This document shows positions 1-10,710 of a stretch of DNA of 64,000 nucleotides, piece after piece. Origin of the DNA: Dyella sp. BiH032 (GTDB lineage: Bacteria > Pseudomonadota > Gammaproteobacteria > Xanthomonadales > Rhodanobacteraceae); the NCBI RefSeq assembly GCF_031954525.1, contig NZ_CP134867.1, forward strand, positions 1,612,001 through 1,676,000. The letters are read 5' to 3'. How positions within the stretch are numbered: position 1 is the first letter of the stretch; each line of letters starts with the position of its first letter. The notes beneath the pieces were generated by a model, which saw only the letters and a list, made by a program, of their open reading frames with translations, did no database searches and was not told the DNA's origin. The translations under genes were made by a program, and so were the position numbers.

Positions 1-1
1 T

Positions 2-556
2 CCGCAGCTGGGCACGGCCGAGCCGGTGGCGACCGCGCTGGCAGCCCATCCGTCGCTGGCCTGGCTGAAGATCCTTACCCAGGTGGGCGCCGTCGCTGGC
101 CTGACCTCGGTGATCCTGGTGATGCACCTGGGGTTGTCGCGCATCCTCTACAGCATGGCGGGCGACGGCCTGCTGCCGACGTTCTTCGGGGCCGTGCACG
201 AACGCCACCGTACGCCGCACCGGACCACGCTGCTGGTGGGTACGGTCGGCGGCATCCTCGCCGCGGTGTTCCCGCTCAGCCTGCTGGGCGACCTGCTTTC
301 GATGGGCACCTTGCTGGCGTTCGCCACGGTCTGCATCGGCGTGCTGGTGCTCCGCCGCACGCATCCCAACATCCCGCGCGGCTTCCGCGTGCCGGCGGCG
401 CCGTTCGTCTGCAGCCTGGGTGTGCTGGTGTGCGCCTTCCTGCTCGCCCAGATGAACCTGGGGAACTGGATGCTGCTCGCCGCGTGGACCACGATCGGCC
501 TGCTCATCTACGCCGGCTACGGCTATCGCCACAGCCGCCTGCGCGGGCGCGGCTGA
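2..556 (+). CDS. APC-family amino acid permease, C-terminal part (5' end outside window)
   Basis: The reading frame is open from the first bases of the window and ends at a TGA at 554-556, so about 184 C-terminal residues are present. Hydrophobic helices alternate with short loops. One loop reads SMAGDGLLPTFFGAVHERHRTP, and a tail helix pair is followed by a short basic end (RHSRLRGRG). That loop is the part between helices 8 and 9 of amino acid/polyamine/organocation permeases, especially the YfnA/cationic amino acid transporter branch. It would import amino acids across the inner membrane. The substrate cannot be told from this fragment. The family call is firm, the exact subfamily is not. 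Confidence 0.8.
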   Translation, partial: PQLGTAEPVATALAAHPSLAWLKILTQVGAVAGLTSVILVMHLGLSRILYSMAGDGLLPTFFGAVHERHRTPHRTTLLVGTVGGILAAVFPLSLLGDLLSMGTLLAFATVCIGVLVLRRTHPNIPRGFRVPAAPFVCSLGVLVCAFLLAQMNLGNWMLLAAWTTIGLLIYAGYGYRHSRLRGRG

Positions 557-594
557 GCAAGCGGCGGCCGATCCGGTCCGTACGGGTCCATCCT

Positions 595-810
595 TCAGGA
601 AATGCGAAAGCGCACTTCCCAGGCCGGCTGTTCGATGTAGTGATCCAGGCCGGCGACCTTCAGCGGGTGCAGGTTGTAGTCAACGTGGCCGACGTCGGGC
701 AGCGGTAATGACGGTGTGCCGTTTGCGGCCACGGCGGATACCGTGCCGTGTTCTTCAGGCATGTACAGGCTACCGGGGCTGACGGGGTGGATGGTTTCCT
801 GACGTTTCAT
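595..810 (-). CDS. small hypothetical protein (71 aa)
   Basis: The 71-residue protein begins MKRQETIHPVSPGSLYMPEE and ends with an aromatic and charged tail (AWEVRFRIS). The start at 810 is chosen because a good AGGAG ribosome site lies just upstream on the minus strand; the longer upstream frame is arginine/proline-rich and not protein-like. There is no signal peptide, membrane segment or motif that I recognise. It is convergent with the permease gene, from which 38 bases separate it. It could be a lineage-specific small protein. Function unknown. Confidence 0.55.
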   Translation of the reverse strand: MKRQETIHPVSPGSLYMPEEHGTVSAVAANGTPSLPLPDVGHVDYNLHPLKVAGLDHYIEQPAWEVRFRIS

Positions 811-1220
811 GGCTGGACTCCTGCGGCGTCTCGCATGCGCCGCTGGCGTTCCCGCAAGGCATTGGGCCGGTGCCCGCGGAGGGTTGCACCATGCGTCCCT
901 GCCTGAAGTTGCGACCGCGCCGTGGGATCGGTGTCCGGCGGTCGACGATGCAGTCAGCCTACTTCGTCCTGCTTCATCCGTTCGATGCGTCGCGCCGCAC
1001 AAAGGTTGCTGCCGTGGGCGCCCCGGCGAAAGACGGAGCCCGATCGGACGGATGGCTCTCCTTGCAGACGCGGCGGACCACGCGCGGCGTCTTCCGATCG
1101 TGGACGTAGTCTAGTCCTTTCCCCGGGACGATGGCCCATGTCGAAGGACATGCGCGGAAAGGGCGTCTGCCCGCGGATTTTGGCCTCTTTGATGCTTCGC
1201 CGCGTGCAGCGGCGGCGGAC
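811..1220. other. intergenic region without recognised gene
   Basis: The 410 bases lie between the small minus-strand gene and the end of rnhB. Both neighbours are read on the minus strand. A perfect 6-bp hairpin with a GAAG loop lies at 1137-1152 but has no adjacent T-run, so I do not call it a terminator. Frames here are GC-driven and none has a convincing ribosome site. No promoter I would defend was seen. Confidence 0.4.
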
Positions 1221-1814
1221 TCAGAACAGCGTGCCCTGGTCCAGCATCAGCTTCACCGGCGCGAAGCTGCGGCGGTGTTCGATGCACGGCCCGAGACGCT
1301 GCAGCGCCTCGACGTGTGCGGGCGTCGCATAACCCTTGTGCGAAGCGAAGCCATAGCCCGGATGCGTCGATTCCATCGCCACCATGATGCGGTCGCGCGT
1401 GACCTTGGCGAGGATCGAGGCCGCGCTGATCGCCGGCTCCAACGCGTCGCCGCCGACGATGGCGCGGCCGGGGCAGGGCAGGTTCTTCGGCAGTGCGTTG
1501 CCGTCGATCCAGGCTTCGTGCGCGCCGGGCTGCAGCCCGGCGACGGCGCGGCTCATGCCGGCCATGGTGGCCTGGAAAATATTGAGCTGGTCGATCTCCG
1601 TCACGCTCATCGCCACCACGCAGTGCGCGATCGCGTGGGTGACGATCAGTTCGTAGAGGGCTTCGCGCTTGGCTTCGCTGAGTTTCTTGGAATCGTCGAG
1701 CCCGTCGATGGGGCGCGCCGGATTTAGGATCACCGCAGCCACCACCACTGGCCCGGCGAGCGGTCCGCGGCCGGCTTCGTCGACACCCGCGATGTGGCGC
1801 ATGCGCTTGCTCAT
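1221..1814 (-). CDS. rnhB: ribonuclease HII
   Basis: The 197-residue protein cuts RNA in RNA-DNA hybrids and removes single ribonucleotides from DNA. The N-terminal signature [13 protein letters not shown] (residues 11-23) carries catalytic Asp12 and Glu13. [12 protein letters not shown] follows near 40-51, AWIDGNALP carries Asp104, and the C-terminal YGFASHKGY block is in place. The start at 1814 overlaps the lpxB stop by four bases (ATGA), showing translational coupling at the end of the lipid A operon, the usual location of rnhB in gammaproteobacteria. Length is normal. Confidence 0.97.
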   Translation of the reverse strand: MSKRMRHIAGVDEAGRGPLAGPVVVAAVILNPARPIDGLDDSKKLSEAKREALYELIVTHAIAHCVVAMSVTEIDQLNIFQATMAGMSRAVAGLQPGAHEAWIDGNALPKNLPCPGRAIVGGDALEPAISAASILAKVTRDRIMVAMESTHPGYGFASHKGYATPAHVEALQRLGPCIEHRRSFAPVKLMLDQGTLF

Positions 1815-3085
1815 CGCGGGCGCTCGATCAGATCGGCGATGGCCGCGGCAGCGTGATCGCCGGCCTCGCCCTCCAATTCGCCGCGCAGGATGCGATGCAG
1901 TTGCTCGAACGCGGCGACGATCTCGCCGCGCCGGCGGCTGTCGCGAAAGAGTTCCAGGGTGGCAAGGGCGAGCTTGTCCGGCGTGCAATCGTCCTGCATC
2001 AGTTCCGGCGCGAGGATGGCCTGGTCGCCGAGGCCGCAGGCGCGCGCGAGGATGTTGGGCAGTGCGTAGACGTCCGTCTTGAGCATGTTCATCGCGCGGG
2101 CGATGCGGTAACTCAGCGGCGAGACGCGATAACCGACCACCATCGGCCGCTTGGCCAGCATGGCCTCCAGCGTGGCCGTGCCGGAGGCGAGCATCACCAC
2201 GTCGGCGGCGAGCATGGCCTCGTGCGCATGGCCATCGAGCAGCATGGGCTTGTCGTCGCTCGCCGAGCCGTCGCCGAGCATGGATTTCAGCGTGGCATGC
2301 ACGCGTGCGTTGGCGGCAGGAACGACGATGCGCAGGCCGGGCACCTCGGCCGCGACCTTGCGCGAAGCGTCCAGGAAAATGCGGCCGAGGCGGGCGACTT
2401 CGGAGGCGCGGCTGCCGGGCAGCAGTGCGAGCACCGGCACGTTCTGCGGCAATTGCAGGAAATCCCGTGCGCCGATGCGATCGGAGACCAGCGCGAAGCG
2501 GTCCGCCAGCGGGTGGCCTACGAAGCGCGCATCGACGCCGTGGCGCGCGTAGATCGCCGGTTCCATCGGAAACAGGCAAAGCACGCGATCCGCGCTGCGG
2601 CCGATCTTGGCCGCGCGGTTCTCGCGCCAGGCCCATACCGAGGGGCTGACGTAGTGAACGGTGCGCAGGCCGGCCTCGCGCAGGCGGCGCTCCACGCCGA
2701 GGTTGAAGTCCGGCGCGTCGATGCCCACCACGACCGCCGGCTTCGCGGCAAGCAGCCGCGCGACCAAAGCCTTGCGCAGGCTAAGCAGGCGCGGCAGGTG
2801 GCTGACGACTTCGGCCAGGCCGAACAGCGAGAGCTCGCGGATGTCGTACCAGGAATCGAAGCCCTGCGCCTGCATGCGCGCGCCGCCGATGCCGACAAAG
2901 CGCGCGTCCGGATAGCGCTTGCGCAGTGCGGCGATCAGGTCGGCGCCAAGCTGGTCGCCGGAATCCTCGCCGGCGATCAGGGCGATCGTGGGGTTGCGTG
3001 CGGCGAGGGGCGGGCCGGCCGCAGGAACGACTGCGTCCGATGGCGTGGTGTTGTCGACCGGCTTGTCCGATTCGCCAGAAGCCAT
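1811..3085 (-). CDS. lpxB: lipid-A-disaccharide synthase
   Basis: The 424-residue GT19 glycosyltransferase joins UDP-2,3-diacylglucosamine and lipid X to make the lipid A disaccharide at the inner membrane. The family blocks are [13 protein letters not shown] near the N-terminus, [15 protein letters not shown], the [17 protein letters not shown] active-site block, [10 protein letters not shown] and the C-terminal [10 protein letters not shown]. The start at 3085 gives a roughly 30-residue polar N-terminal extension (MASGESDKP...) before the conserved core, slightly longer than in E. coli; a later start is possible. It lies 28 bases after lpxA and overlaps rnhB by four bases. Confidence 0.96.
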   Translation of the reverse strand: MASGESDKPVDNTTPSDAVVPAAGPPLAARNPTIALIAGEDSGDQLGADLIAALRKRYPDARFVGIGGARMQAQGFDSWYDIRELSLFGLAEVVSHLPRLLSLRKALVARLLAAKPAVVVGIDAPDFNLGVERRLREAGLRTVHYVSPSVWAWRENRAAKIGRSADRVLCLFPMEPAIYARHGVDARFVGHPLADRFALVSDRIGARDFLQLPQNVPVLALLPGSRASEVARLGRIFLDASRKVAAEVPGLRIVVPAANARVHATLKSMLGDGSASDDKPMLLDGHAHEAMLAADVVMLASGTATLEAMLAKRPMVVGYRVSPLSYRIARAMNMLKTDVYALPNILARACGLGDQAILAPELMQDDCTPDKLALATLELFRDSRRRGEIVAAFEQLHRILRGELEGEAGDHAAAAIADLIERPR

Positions 3086-3113
3086 GCCTGATGCTCTCGC
3101 CCGACTCTCTCGT

Positions 3114-3887
3114 TCAGCGCGCCAGGGCGCGCTCGCTGCGATCGAGGAATTCCAGCATGGCACGCACGTCGTCGCTCTCCTGCGCTTGCGCGACGAGCTG
3201 TTCACGCGCATCGGACAGCGTGAGGCCGGCCATGTACAGCGTTCGGTAGGCGCGCTTGATCGCGGAGATCCGCGACGCGTCGAAGCCGCGGCGCTTGAGG
3301 CCTTCGCTGTTGATGCCGCGCGGACGGCCGCGCTGCTCGTTGGCCATCATCACGAAGGGAGGCACGTCGGAACCGACCAGGCAACCCATGCCGATGAAGG
3401 CGTGCGCGCCGACCTTGCAGAACTGATGCACGCCGGAGAAACCGGACATGATCACGAAATCGCCGATCTCCACGTGCCCGGCCAGTGCCGAATAGTTGGA
3501 AAACACCGTGTTGTTGCCGATCTGGCAATCGTGCGCTACGTGGACGTAAGCGAGCAGCCAGTTGTCGTTGCCCACGCGGGTGATGCCGCCGCCATCGCCC
3601 GTGCCGCGGTTGATGGTGGTGAATTCGCGGATGAGGTTGCGGTCGCCGATCACCAGCTCGGTGCGCTCGCCCTGGAACTTCTTGTCCTGCGGTGCGCCGC
3701 CGAGCGAGGCGAACTGGCTGATGCGGTTGTCGCGGCCGATGCGGGTAGGCCCTTCGATGACCACGTGCGGGCCGACCACCGTGCCTTCGCCGATCTCGAC
3801 GTCAGCACCGATCACGCTGTAGGCGCCGACGGTGACGTTGGCACCAAGCCTGGCAGAGGGATCGATCTGTGCGGTGGGATGGATCAT
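3114..3887 (-). CDS. lpxA: acyl-ACP--UDP-N-acetylglucosamine O-acyltransferase
   Basis: The 257-residue protein catalyses the first step of lipid A synthesis, transfer of a hydroxyacyl chain from ACP to the 3-OH of UDP-GlcNAc. It begins [15 protein letters not shown] and continues as left-handed beta-helix hexapeptide repeats. The catalytic-histidine region [19 protein letters not shown] follows. A helical C-terminal domain ends the protein. The start at 3887 overlaps the fabZ stop by four bases (ATGA), consistent with one coupled operon. Length is typical of the family. Confidence 0.97.
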   Translation of the reverse strand: MIHPTAQIDPSARLGANVTVGAYSVIGADVEIGEGTVVGPHVVIEGPTRIGRDNRISQFASLGGAPQDKKFQGERTELVIGDRNLIREFTTINRGTGDGGGITRVGNDNWLLAYVHVAHDCQIGNNTVFSNYSALAGHVEIGDFVIMSGFSGVHQFCKVGAHAFIGMGCLVGSDVPPFVMMANEQRGRPRGINSEGLKRRGFDASRISAIKRAYRTLYMAGLTLSDAREQLVAQAQESDDVRAMLEFLDRSERALAR

Positions 3888-4357
3888 TTGTCCGACCTCG
3901 CGGCGCACATCAGCTCACAGGAGGCCACTTCCTTGCCATCCACCAGCGCACGCGCCTCGAACAGCCCCATGCTGCGCAGCAGGCGCTTGAGGGAGACCTC
4001 CATCCGCAGCTGGTCGCCAGGCGAGACGATGGCGCTGAAGCGGGCGTTGTCCACCTTCGCCAGGTAGAACAGCGGGCTGCCGGTGTCGCCCTTCAGGCGG
4101 CTGCTGATCTGCGTGAGCAGGCCGGCGGTCTGCGCCATCGCCTCCACGATCAGCACGCCGGGCATCACCGGGTGGCCGGGGAAGTGCCCCTGGAAGAACG
4201 GCTCGTTGATCGTCACGTTCTTCAGCGCGACCACGCTCTTGTCGGGTACCAGCTCGATCACCCGGTCCACCAGCAGGAACGGATAGCGATGCGGGAGCAG
4301 GTTCTGGATCTGCTCCACGTTCACCGGCAGGTGGAAGGGCACGGTCTTGTCACTCAT
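3884..4357 (-). CDS. fabZ: 3-hydroxyacyl-[acyl-carrier-protein] dehydratase FabZ
   Basis: The 157-residue hot-dog-fold dehydratase removes water from 3-hydroxyacyl-ACP in fatty acid elongation. It competes with LpxA and LpxD for the same acyl-ACP pool. The substrate-binding and active-site block [14 protein letters not shown] is followed by [23 protein letters not shown], containing the catalytic His and Glu. The ATG at 4357 overlaps lpxD by eight bases and its stop overlaps lpxA, so the gene sits inside the lipid A operon in the usual order. Confidence 0.97.
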   Translation of the reverse strand: MSDKTVPFHLPVNVEQIQNLLPHRYPFLLVDRVIELVPDKSVVALKNVTINEPFFQGHFPGHPVMPGVLIVEAMAQTAGLLTQISSRLKGDTGSPLFYLAKVDNARFSAIVSPGDQLRMEVSLKRLLRSMGLFEARALVDGKEVASCELMCAARSDK

Positions 4358-5393
4358 TGTTACTGTCCTTCTCCAGCGCCGAGACGCGGCGCGCGAACTC
4401 ATCCAGGTGCTTGAAACGGGCCGCATTGCGCCGCCATTGGCGGTTCTCCTGCAAGGGCACACCCGAGGAATACTCGCCGGGCTCGCGGATCGAGTGCGTC
4501 ACCAGGCTCTTGGCGGTAATGGTAACCCGGTCGGCCAGCTCCAGATGGCCCAGCACGCCGGCGTTGCCGCCGATCATGCAGTAGCGGCCGATCCTGGCGC
4601 TGCCGGCGACCGCCGCGCAGCCGGCCATGGCGGTGTGCGCGCCGACGTAGACGTTGTGGGCGATCTGGATCTGGTTGTCCAGGCGCACGTCTTCTTCCAG
4701 CACGGTGTCCTCGAGGGCGCCACGGTCGATAGTGGTATTGGCGCCGATCTCGCAGTCGTCGCCGATGCGGACGCCGCCGAGCTGGGGCAGCTTGATCCAG
4801 CCGCCGTGGTCGGAAGCGCCGCGGTCGAAGGCCAGACCGAAACCATCGGAGCCGATGACGGCGCCCGGGTGGACCAGCACGCGCTTGCCCAGCGTCACGC
4901 GCGTGACCAGGGTGACCCGCGCGACCAGCCGCGACTGCGGGCCCACCACGCAGCCGGCGCCCACGATGCAGTGCGGGCCGAGCACAGCGCCTTCCTCGAT
5001 CACCGCATCGTCCTCGACCACGCAGCAGGGGCCGATGCTGGCCGTCGGCGCGACCCGTGCGCTGGGCGATACCACCGCGCTCACGTGGATGCCTGCGGGC
5101 GAGGCCGGCAGGCGTTCGAACAGGGCGGCGATCTTCGCGTAGGCGACGTACGGGTCCTTGGCGACGAGCGCAGCGGTGGGGCAGTCGCCGAGGTTTTCCT
5201 CGCGCAGCACGACCACGCCCGCCCGCGTGCCGGCCAGCTGGGCGCCGTATTTGCTGTTGGAGAGAAAACTCAGCTGGCTCGGGCCGGCGCCGGCGAGGGT
5301 GCCGACGCCGTCGATGATGCGCTGGGCGTCGCCCTGGAAGGCGAGGCCGAATCGTTCGGCCAGCTCGGCCACGGTGTACTGGAAGGTGCTCAT
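4350..5393 (-). CDS. lpxD: UDP-3-O-acylglucosamine N-acyltransferase
   Basis: The 347-residue protein adds the second hydroxyacyl chain to UDP-3-O-acylglucosamine. An N-terminal uridine-binding domain carries the [13 protein letters not shown] block. A long hexapeptide beta-helix follows, containing [10 protein letters not shown] and the [20 protein letters not shown] catalytic-histidine region, then a C-terminal helix that ends [14 protein letters not shown]. The start at 5393 ([15 protein letters not shown]) is the family start. A strong terminator behind bamA lies just upstream, so lpxD probably opens its own transcription unit (lpxD-fabZ-lpxA-lpxB-rnhB). No skp gene separates it from bamA. 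Confidence 0.96.
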   Translation of the reverse strand: MSTFQYTVAELAERFGLAFQGDAQRIIDGVGTLAGAGPSQLSFLSNSKYGAQLAGTRAGVVVLREENLGDCPTAALVAKDPYVAYAKIAALFERLPASPAGIHVSAVVSPSARVAPTASIGPCCVVEDDAVIEEGAVLGPHCIVGAGCVVGPQSRLVARVTLVTRVTLGKRVLVHPGAVIGSDGFGLAFDRGASDHGGWIKLPQLGGVRIGDDCEIGANTTIDRGALEDTVLEEDVRLDNQIQIAHNVYVGAHTAMAGCAAVAGSARIGRYCMIGGNAGVLGHLELADRVTITAKSLVTHSIREPGEYSSGVPLQENRQWRRNAARFKHLDEFARRVSALEKDSNNE

Positions 5394-5454
5394 GCGGGCT
5401 CCCTGGCGGTGCGGGGCATTGTAGGGCGTAGGCCCCGCGGCGTCTTTCCGCACG

Positions 5455-5487
5455 GGAAAAAAGAAAGCGCGGCAGGGCCGCGCTTTC
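5455..5487 (-). terminator. intrinsic terminator of bamA
   Basis: A perfect 11-bp stem (left arm 5463-5473, right arm 5477-5487) with an AGG/CCT three-base loop is followed, on the minus strand, by six T residues (A-run at 5457-5462). It stands between the bamA stop and the lpxD start, so most bamA transcripts should end here and lpxD needs its own promoter in 5394-5455. Confidence 0.88.
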
Positions 5488-5511
5488 CGGAGACGCCGCC
5501 TCGGCGCGAAA

Positions 5512-7950
5512 TCAGAACTGGCTGCCGAAGGTGAACTGGATGCGCTCTTCGTAGTGGCGGTCTTCCTTCTTGGAGCGGATCGGCACGGCGAAGTTGATGA
5601 TCAGCGGGCCGATCGGCGCCTGCCACTGCAGCGAGAGACCGGTAGACGCGCGCAGTTCGGAGGCGCTGAAGCTGCTGTAGTCCTTGTAGACATTGCCCAC
5701 GTCCACGAACCAGGACACACGCGCCGTGTTCACGTCCTTGAGGAACGGCAGCGGCAGGAACACCTGCGCGGTGCCCAGCACCTTGAACGCGCCGCCGACC
5801 GGCTGGGCGTAGGTGTAGTAGCCGCCACTGCAGCGGCCATTCGCGTCGGGCTTGATCACCGAGCCGTCGGTGTTGGTGCCGACGCAGAGCTTCGGACCCA
5901 GGGTGTTGTCCTGGAAGCCGCGCACGTCGCGCACACCGCCGGAGTAGTAGTTCTCCCAGAACGGGAAGTCGATCTTCTGGCCCTTGGTGTATTCGCCGAA
6001 GGAGTTGTCGTACTCCTGGCCATACGTCTTGCCGTAGCCGACCTGGCCGTCCAGATACAGCACGAAGCCGCCGCCGATGGGCCAGTAATGATTGGCCTCG
6101 CCGAAGATCTTGTAGTACTGCACGGTGGAGCCGGGCAGGGCGATGTCCGTGGACAGCGACATCAGGCCGCCGCGGGTCGGCGCCCAATAGCCATTGCGGG
6201 TGTCGTGCGTCCAGCCCAGCTGGCCCGTCCAGGAATGGATGGTCTTGTGGCCGATCGCGTTCTGGTAGTCGATCAGCTGCTGCGGCGACAGGCTCTGCGA
6301 GACCAGCTGGCCGTTGTAGTAGTACTGATAGTCCAGGTTGATCTTGTTGCTGCTCAGGCCCAGGCCCGCGCGCACGCTGTCGAAGTCGGTGATCGGGAAG
6401 TTCAGGAACGCCGAGAACGACTTCTGGCTGCTGGTGAAGTTGACGAAGTCGCTGTTCGCATCGCCGTAGTCGCTCTTGCTGTAACCCAGGTTGTAGCCGA
6501 TGCCCACGCCGTTGTCGGTGAGGTACGGATTGAAGTACGTGGCGGTGACGCTGGTGACGTAGTCACTGCGCTGCGCGGCTACCGAGAAGCTGTCGCCCGT
6601 GCCGAGGAAGTTGTTCTGCGACACCGAGGCCGAAAGGATGATGCCCGAGTACTGCGAATAACCCACGCCGAACATCAGGCTGCCGGCGGACTGTTCCTCC
6701 ACCTTCACCGTCAGGTCGACTTGGTCTTCGGTGCCCGGCACCAGCTTCTTGTCGATGTCCACCTTCTTGAAGTAGCCCAGGTGCTGCAGGCGGATCTTCG
6801 AGCGATCGATCGCCGGCTGCGAGTACCAGCTGCCCTCGAGCTGGCGCATTTCGCGGCGCATCACGTCGTCTTCGGTGCGGGTGTTGCCCTGGAAGACCAC
6901 GCGGCGCACGTACACGCGCTTGCCCGGCTCGATGTAGAAGGTGAGGTCGACGGTGCGTTTGTCCTTGTCGAGCTTCGGCACCGGCGTGACCTTGGCGAAG
7001 GCGTAGCCGATGCTGGCCAGGATGCTCTTGATGGCGTCCGAGCTGGCTTCGATGGCCTTGCGGTTGAAGGTCTGGTCCTTCTTCTGGAAGACGAGCTGGC
7101 GCAACGTGTCTTCCGGCAGCACCAAGTCGCCCAGCAGATGGATGTCGGAGACGGTGTAGATCTCGCCTTCCTTCACGCTGGCGGCGATGTACATCTCGCG
7201 CTTGTCGGGGGCGATCGTCACCTGGGTGGAATCGACGCCGAAATCAGCGTAGCCACGATCCATGTAGTACGACTGCAGCTTCTCCAGGTCGCCGGAGAGC
7301 TTCTCGCGCGAATACTGGTCGTCCTTCGAGTACCACGACATCCAGTTGGTGGTGTCGGACTCGAAGTCCTTGCGGATTTCCTTGTCGGTGAACGCCTTGT
7401 TGCCGACGATGTTGAGCTCTTTGATCTTGGCGACCTTGCCCTCGCGGATCTCAATGTCCACCGCCACGCGGTTGCGATCGAGATTGGTGACGTGCGGATC
7501 GACCGACACATTGTACTTGCCGCGGTTGTAGTACTGGCGGATCAGCTCCTGCTGGACGCGGTCGAGCGACAGGCGGTCGAAGGTCTCGCCCTCGGACAGG
7601 CCGATCTCCTTGAGGCCCTTGCGCAGGTCATCTTCCTTGATGTCCTTGTTGCCGCGGAGCGTGAGCTTGGCGATGGACGGACGCTCGACGACCTTGATCA
7701 CCAGGATGTCGCCTTCGCGGTCCAGCTCCACCTCGCTGAAGAACTTGGTCTGGTACAGCGCGCGGATCGCGCGCTGCGCCGCGTCCGTGGTGACGCGGTC
7801 CCCCTTGTTGACCGGCAGGTAGTTGAGCACCGTGCCGGCGGAGATACGGCTCAGGCCATCGATACGGATGTCGGAGACGACGAAGGGCTCGAACGCGAGC
7901 GCCTTGGCAGAGAGTGAGGCAAGCAGGATCAGGGCGGCGATACGCTTCAT
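5512..7950 (-). CDS. bamA: outer membrane protein assembly factor BamA
   Basis: The 812-residue Omp85 protein is the core of the BAM complex that folds beta-barrels into the outer membrane. A signal peptide ([19 protein letters not shown]) is followed by five POTRA domains to about residue 420 and a 16-strand C-terminal barrel. The barrel ends in the aromatic terminal strand ([11 protein letters not shown]). The substrate-independent VRGF motif is visible as [12 protein letters not shown]. It lies downstream of rseP but is separated from it by a terminator, and is followed by its own terminator, so it is likely a single-gene unit. Length matches the family. Confidence 0.97.
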   Translation of the reverse strand: MKRIAALILLASLSAKALAFEPFVVSDIRIDGLSRISAGTVLNYLPVNKGDRVTTDAAQRAIRALYQTKFFSEVELDREGDILVIKVVERPSIAKLTLRGNKDIKEDDLRKGLKEIGLSEGETFDRLSLDRVQQELIRQYYNRGKYNVSVDPHVTNLDRNRVAVDIEIREGKVAKIKELNIVGNKAFTDKEIRKDFESDTTNWMSWYSKDDQYSREKLSGDLEKLQSYYMDRGYADFGVDSTQVTIAPDKREMYIAASVKEGEIYTVSDIHLLGDLVLPEDTLRQLVFQKKDQTFNRKAIEASSDAIKSILASIGYAFAKVTPVPKLDKDKRTVDLTFYIEPGKRVYVRRVVFQGNTRTEDDVMRREMRQLEGSWYSQPAIDRSKIRLQHLGYFKKVDIDKKLVPGTEDQVDLTVKVEEQSAGSLMFGVGYSQYSGIILSASVSQNNFLGTGDSFSVAAQRSDYVTSVTATYFNPYLTDNGVGIGYNLGYSKSDYGDANSDFVNFTSSQKSFSAFLNFPITDFDSVRAGLGLSSNKINLDYQYYYNGQLVSQSLSPQQLIDYQNAIGHKTIHSWTGQLGWTHDTRNGYWAPTRGGLMSLSTDIALPGSTVQYYKIFGEANHYWPIGGGFVLYLDGQVGYGKTYGQEYDNSFGEYTKGQKIDFPFWENYYSGGVRDVRGFQDNTLGPKLCVGTNTDGSVIKPDANGRCSGGYYTYAQPVGGAFKVLGTAQVFLPLPFLKDVNTARVSWFVDVGNVYKDYSSFSASELRASTGLSLQWQAPIGPLIINFAVPIRSKKEDRHYEERIQFTFGSQF

Positions 7951-8030
7951 CGTCGATTCCGTTGTTTATTCCGACGAGGCAGCCGCCATGGCCACCCCGA
8001 GCAAAGTTGGAAGCGGGAGGGTTCCCGGCC

Positions 8031-8063
8031 TCAAAAAAAAGCGCGCGCCGATCAGGGGCGCGG
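8031..8063 (-). terminator. intrinsic terminator of rseP
   Basis: On the minus strand a GC stem built from the GCGCC/GGCGC arms (8044-8060) is followed by an eight-T run (A-run at 8033-8040). It lies between rseP and bamA, 102 bases after rseP, and separates the dxr-rseP unit from bamA. The remaining 80 bases before bamA should contain the bamA promoter, which I could not assign. Confidence 0.72.
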
Positions 8064-8165
8064 CGGAGGATATCTCAACGCATGGCGCCGCGGCCTGGGC
8101 GACACCACGGGTCGCCTTGCCACGGCAGGCCAATCGTCCCCCGACGCTGGCGTTGGGCGCACGCG

Positions 8166-9512
8166 TCACAAGGGCAAGCTGCGATGGATGTCGTTGTAGA
8201 ACGCCAGACCCATCAGCGTGAACAGCAGCGCGAGGCCGATGTACTGGCCGGCCATCATCGCACGCTCACTCAACGGGCTGCCCTTGACCAATTCGATAAG
8301 GTAATACAGCAGGTGACCCCCGTCCAAGACGGGAATCGGCAGCAGGTTCAATACCGCGAGGCTGAGCGACACCAGCGCCAGGAAGCGCAGGAACCAGGCC
8401 GGGCCCATGTTGGCCGAGGCGTTGGCCACCTGCGCGATGCCGATCACGCCCGACAGGTTCTTGGTCGAGGCCTGGCCGGTGAGCATCTTGCCGATCATGT
8501 TGAACAGCGACTGGGTGTTGTCCCAGGTGGCGGACAGCGATGCCGGCAGCGCCGCCAGCAGGCCGTAGCGCCGTACCACCCGTTCGGTCTGCGGGGGCTG
8601 TACGCCGACCAGCCAACGCGCGGGCTGGCCCTCCATCGAGGCCATGCGCGCCGTCACCTTGAAGGACAGCGGCTTGCCCTGGCGCTCGACGGCGATGTTC
8701 AGTGCCGGAGACTTGGCCGCTTCGGCCGCCACCACGTTCGAGAACGCCTCGAAGTCCGCCACGGCCTGCCCGTTGATGCTGACAATGCGGTCGCCGCCCT
8801 GCAGGCCTGCCTCGGCGGCAGGAAAGCCCGGCGTCACCACGGCGGCTATGGCCGGCGCGGGAGCGGGTTTCAGACCGAGCTTGTCCGCGTACTGGCCGAT
8901 ATCCTGCCCGGCAGGCAGCTTGTTGAGCGGCAGGACGACCGTGCGTTCCGTGCCGTCCGTTCCGCGCACGCGGAGAGGAAGCGGTTCCCGCCCCAGCAGT
9001 CCGTTGGCGATGGCGTCGTAAGCGCCGCTCCAGGTGTCCACCGCCTTGCCATCGACCGCCAGCATGCGGTCGCCCGGTCGAATGCCGGCGTCGGCTGCCA
9101 TGCTGTGGGGCGCGGCGGTAAAGGTCGGGGCATAGTCCGGCATGCCGACCACGAACATGGCCCAGAACGCCACTACGGTGAAGATGAGATTGAACAGGGG
9201 ACCCGCAGCGACGATGGCAATGCGCTGCCACACCGGCTTGCCGGTGAACTCGCGGCCGCGGTCGGCGGGGTCCACCTCGCCCTCGCGGGCGTCCAGCATT
9301 TTGACGTAGCCGCCCAGCGGAATCGCGGCGACCTGGTACTCGGTGCCGTCCTTGCCGATGCGCTTCCACACGGCCTTCCCGAAACCCACGGAGAAGCGCA
9401 GCACCTTGACGCCGCAGCGGCGGGCGACCCAGTAGTGGCCGAATTCGTGAAAGGTCACCAGCACGCCCAGCGTGACCAGCAACCAAAACACCGAGCCGAA
9501 GAAGGAATTCAT
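8166..9512 (-). CDS. rseP: RIP metalloprotease RseP
   Basis: The 448-residue site-2 protease of the inner membrane cuts anti-sigma factor RseA after DegS and so releases sigma-E in envelope stress. HEFGH at residues 22-26 in the first membrane helix gives the zinc ligands. Two PDZ domains fill the periplasmic middle. The second zinc site PIPVLDGGHLLYY lies near residue 395 in the last helices. It sits 13 bases after dxr, in the order uppS-cdsA-dxr-rseP-bamA found in many gammaproteobacteria, linking isoprenoid and phospholipid synthesis genes with envelope quality control. Confidence 0.96.
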   Translation of the reverse strand: MNSFFGSVFWLLVTLGVLVTFHEFGHYWVARRCGVKVLRFSVGFGKAVWKRIGKDGTEYQVAAIPLGGYVKMLDAREGEVDPADRGREFTGKPVWQRIAIVAAGPLFNLIFTVVAFWAMFVVGMPDYAPTFTAAPHSMAADAGIRPGDRMLAVDGKAVDTWSGAYDAIANGLLGREPLPLRVRGTDGTERTVVLPLNKLPAGQDIGQYADKLGLKPAPAPAIAAVVTPGFPAAEAGLQGGDRIVSINGQAVADFEAFSNVVAAEAAKSPALNIAVERQGKPLSFKVTARMASMEGQPARWLVGVQPPQTERVVRRYGLLAALPASLSATWDNTQSLFNMIGKMLTGQASTKNLSGVIGIAQVANASANMGPAWFLRFLALVSLSLAVLNLLPIPVLDGGHLLYYLIELVKGSPLSERAMMAGQYIGLALLFTLMGLAFYNDIHRSLPL

Positions 9513-9525
9513 CTGCAGGAGCTTA

Positions 9526-10710
9526 TCAGCATGCGTTGCGGAGAATGCGGCGGGCGGCCTCGCGGGCCGTCCTGTCGCGTTCAGTCAGAGACTGGACATC
9601 GACCACGGGTTGCGGCGGCAGTTCCATGAGCACGCTTTCGACCACGTCGGCGATCGACAGGAAAGGCAGGGCTCCTGCCAGGAATGCCTCCACCGCGATT
9701 TCGTTGGCGGCATTGAGGATCGCCGTGGCGTCCCCGCCGGCACGCAGCGCCTGGAACGCCAGGGCCAGGCAGCGGAACGTGCCCAGGTCCGGCTGCTCGA
9801 AATGCAGTGCGGCGTGAGCGGCCAGGTCGAGCGGCGGCACGCCCGAGTCGACCCGGTCCGGCCAGGCCAGCGCGTGGGCGATCGCGGTCCGCATGTCCGG
9901 ATTGCCCAGTTGGGCCAGCACCGATCCGTCGACGTATTCCACCAGCGAATGGACCAGGCTCTGGGGATGCACCAGCACCTCGATCGCATCGGGCGAGGCC
10001 TGGAACAGGTGAAGGGCCTCGATGACCTCGAGCCCCTTGTTCATCAGGGTCGCCGAGTCCACCGAGATCTTGCGGCCCATCGACCAGTTGGGATGGCGGC
10101 AGGCCTGCTCGGGGGTGATCCCGGCCAGTTCGGCCCGGCTGCGGCCGCGGAAGGGGCCGCCCGAGGCGGTGAGGATGAGCCGGCGGACGCCGCTGTGGCC
10201 CAGATCGGGTCGGCCGCCCGGCAGGCATTGGAAGATCGCGTTGTGTTCCGAATCGATCGGAATGAGCTCGCCCCCGCCTTGGCGCAGCGCGGCCAGCAGC
10301 AGAGGGCCGGCCATCACGATCGATTCCTTGTTGGCCAGCAGGAGGCGCTTGCCGGCGCGGGCGGCTGCGAGCGTGGAATCCAGGCCGGCGGCCCCCACGA
10401 TCGCGGCGACGACGGTATCGCAAAGGCTACCGGAGGCTGCCTCGCTGATGGCCTCCGGGCCGGCCGCGACGGCGCAATCCACCCCTGCGGCCGAGAGTCG
10501 GCGGGCCAGCTCGCCTTCCAGTGCCGGGTCGCCGATGACGGCCAGCGCCGGACGATGCCGGACGCACAGCTCCGCCAGTGCTTCCACCTGCCGGTGCGCC
10601 GCCAGTACGCTGGCGCGAAAACGCTCGGGGTGGCGCGCGATGACGTCGAGCGTGCTGCTGCCGATGGAGCCGGTGGCGCCAAGCACGGCGATCTGGCGTG
10701 GCGAACTCAT
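9526..10710 (-). CDS. dxr: 1-deoxy-D-xylulose-5-phosphate reductoisomerase
   Basis: The 394-residue enzyme converts DXP to MEP, the committed step of the non-mevalonate isoprenoid pathway, using NADPH and a divalent metal. The dinucleotide fold opens with [15 protein letters not shown] near residue 8. The substrate and metal block [19 protein letters not shown] and the family-specific [16 protein letters not shown] follow. The start at 10710 overlaps the cdsA stop by four bases (ATGA). Length is normal. Confidence 0.96.
   Translation of the reverse strand: MSSPRQIAVLGATGSIGSSTLDVIARHPERFRASVLAAHRQVEALAELCVRHRPALAVIGDPALEGELARRLSAAGVDCAVAAGPEAISEAASGSLCDTVVAAIVGAAGLDSTLAAARAGKRLLLANKESIVMAGPLLLAALRQGGGELIPIDSEHNAIFQCLPGGRPDLGHSGVRRLILTASGGPFRGRSRAELAGITPEQACRHPNWSMGRKISVDSATLMNKGLEVIEALHLFQASPDAIEVLVHPQSLVHSLVEYVDGSVLAQLGNPDMRTAIAHALAWPDRVDSGVPPLDLAAHAALHFEQPDLGTFRCLALAFQALRAGGDATAILNAANEIAVEAFLAGALPFLSIADVVESVLMELPPQPVVDVQSLTERDRTAREAARRILRNAC

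Noticed and set aside
1137..1152. Terminator after rnhB or in the 811-1220 gap
   Set aside because: The hairpin is perfect but has no T-run on either strand.
5554..7917. 787-codon frame on the plus strand opposite bamA
   Set aside because: Antisense shadow of bamA in high-GC DNA.
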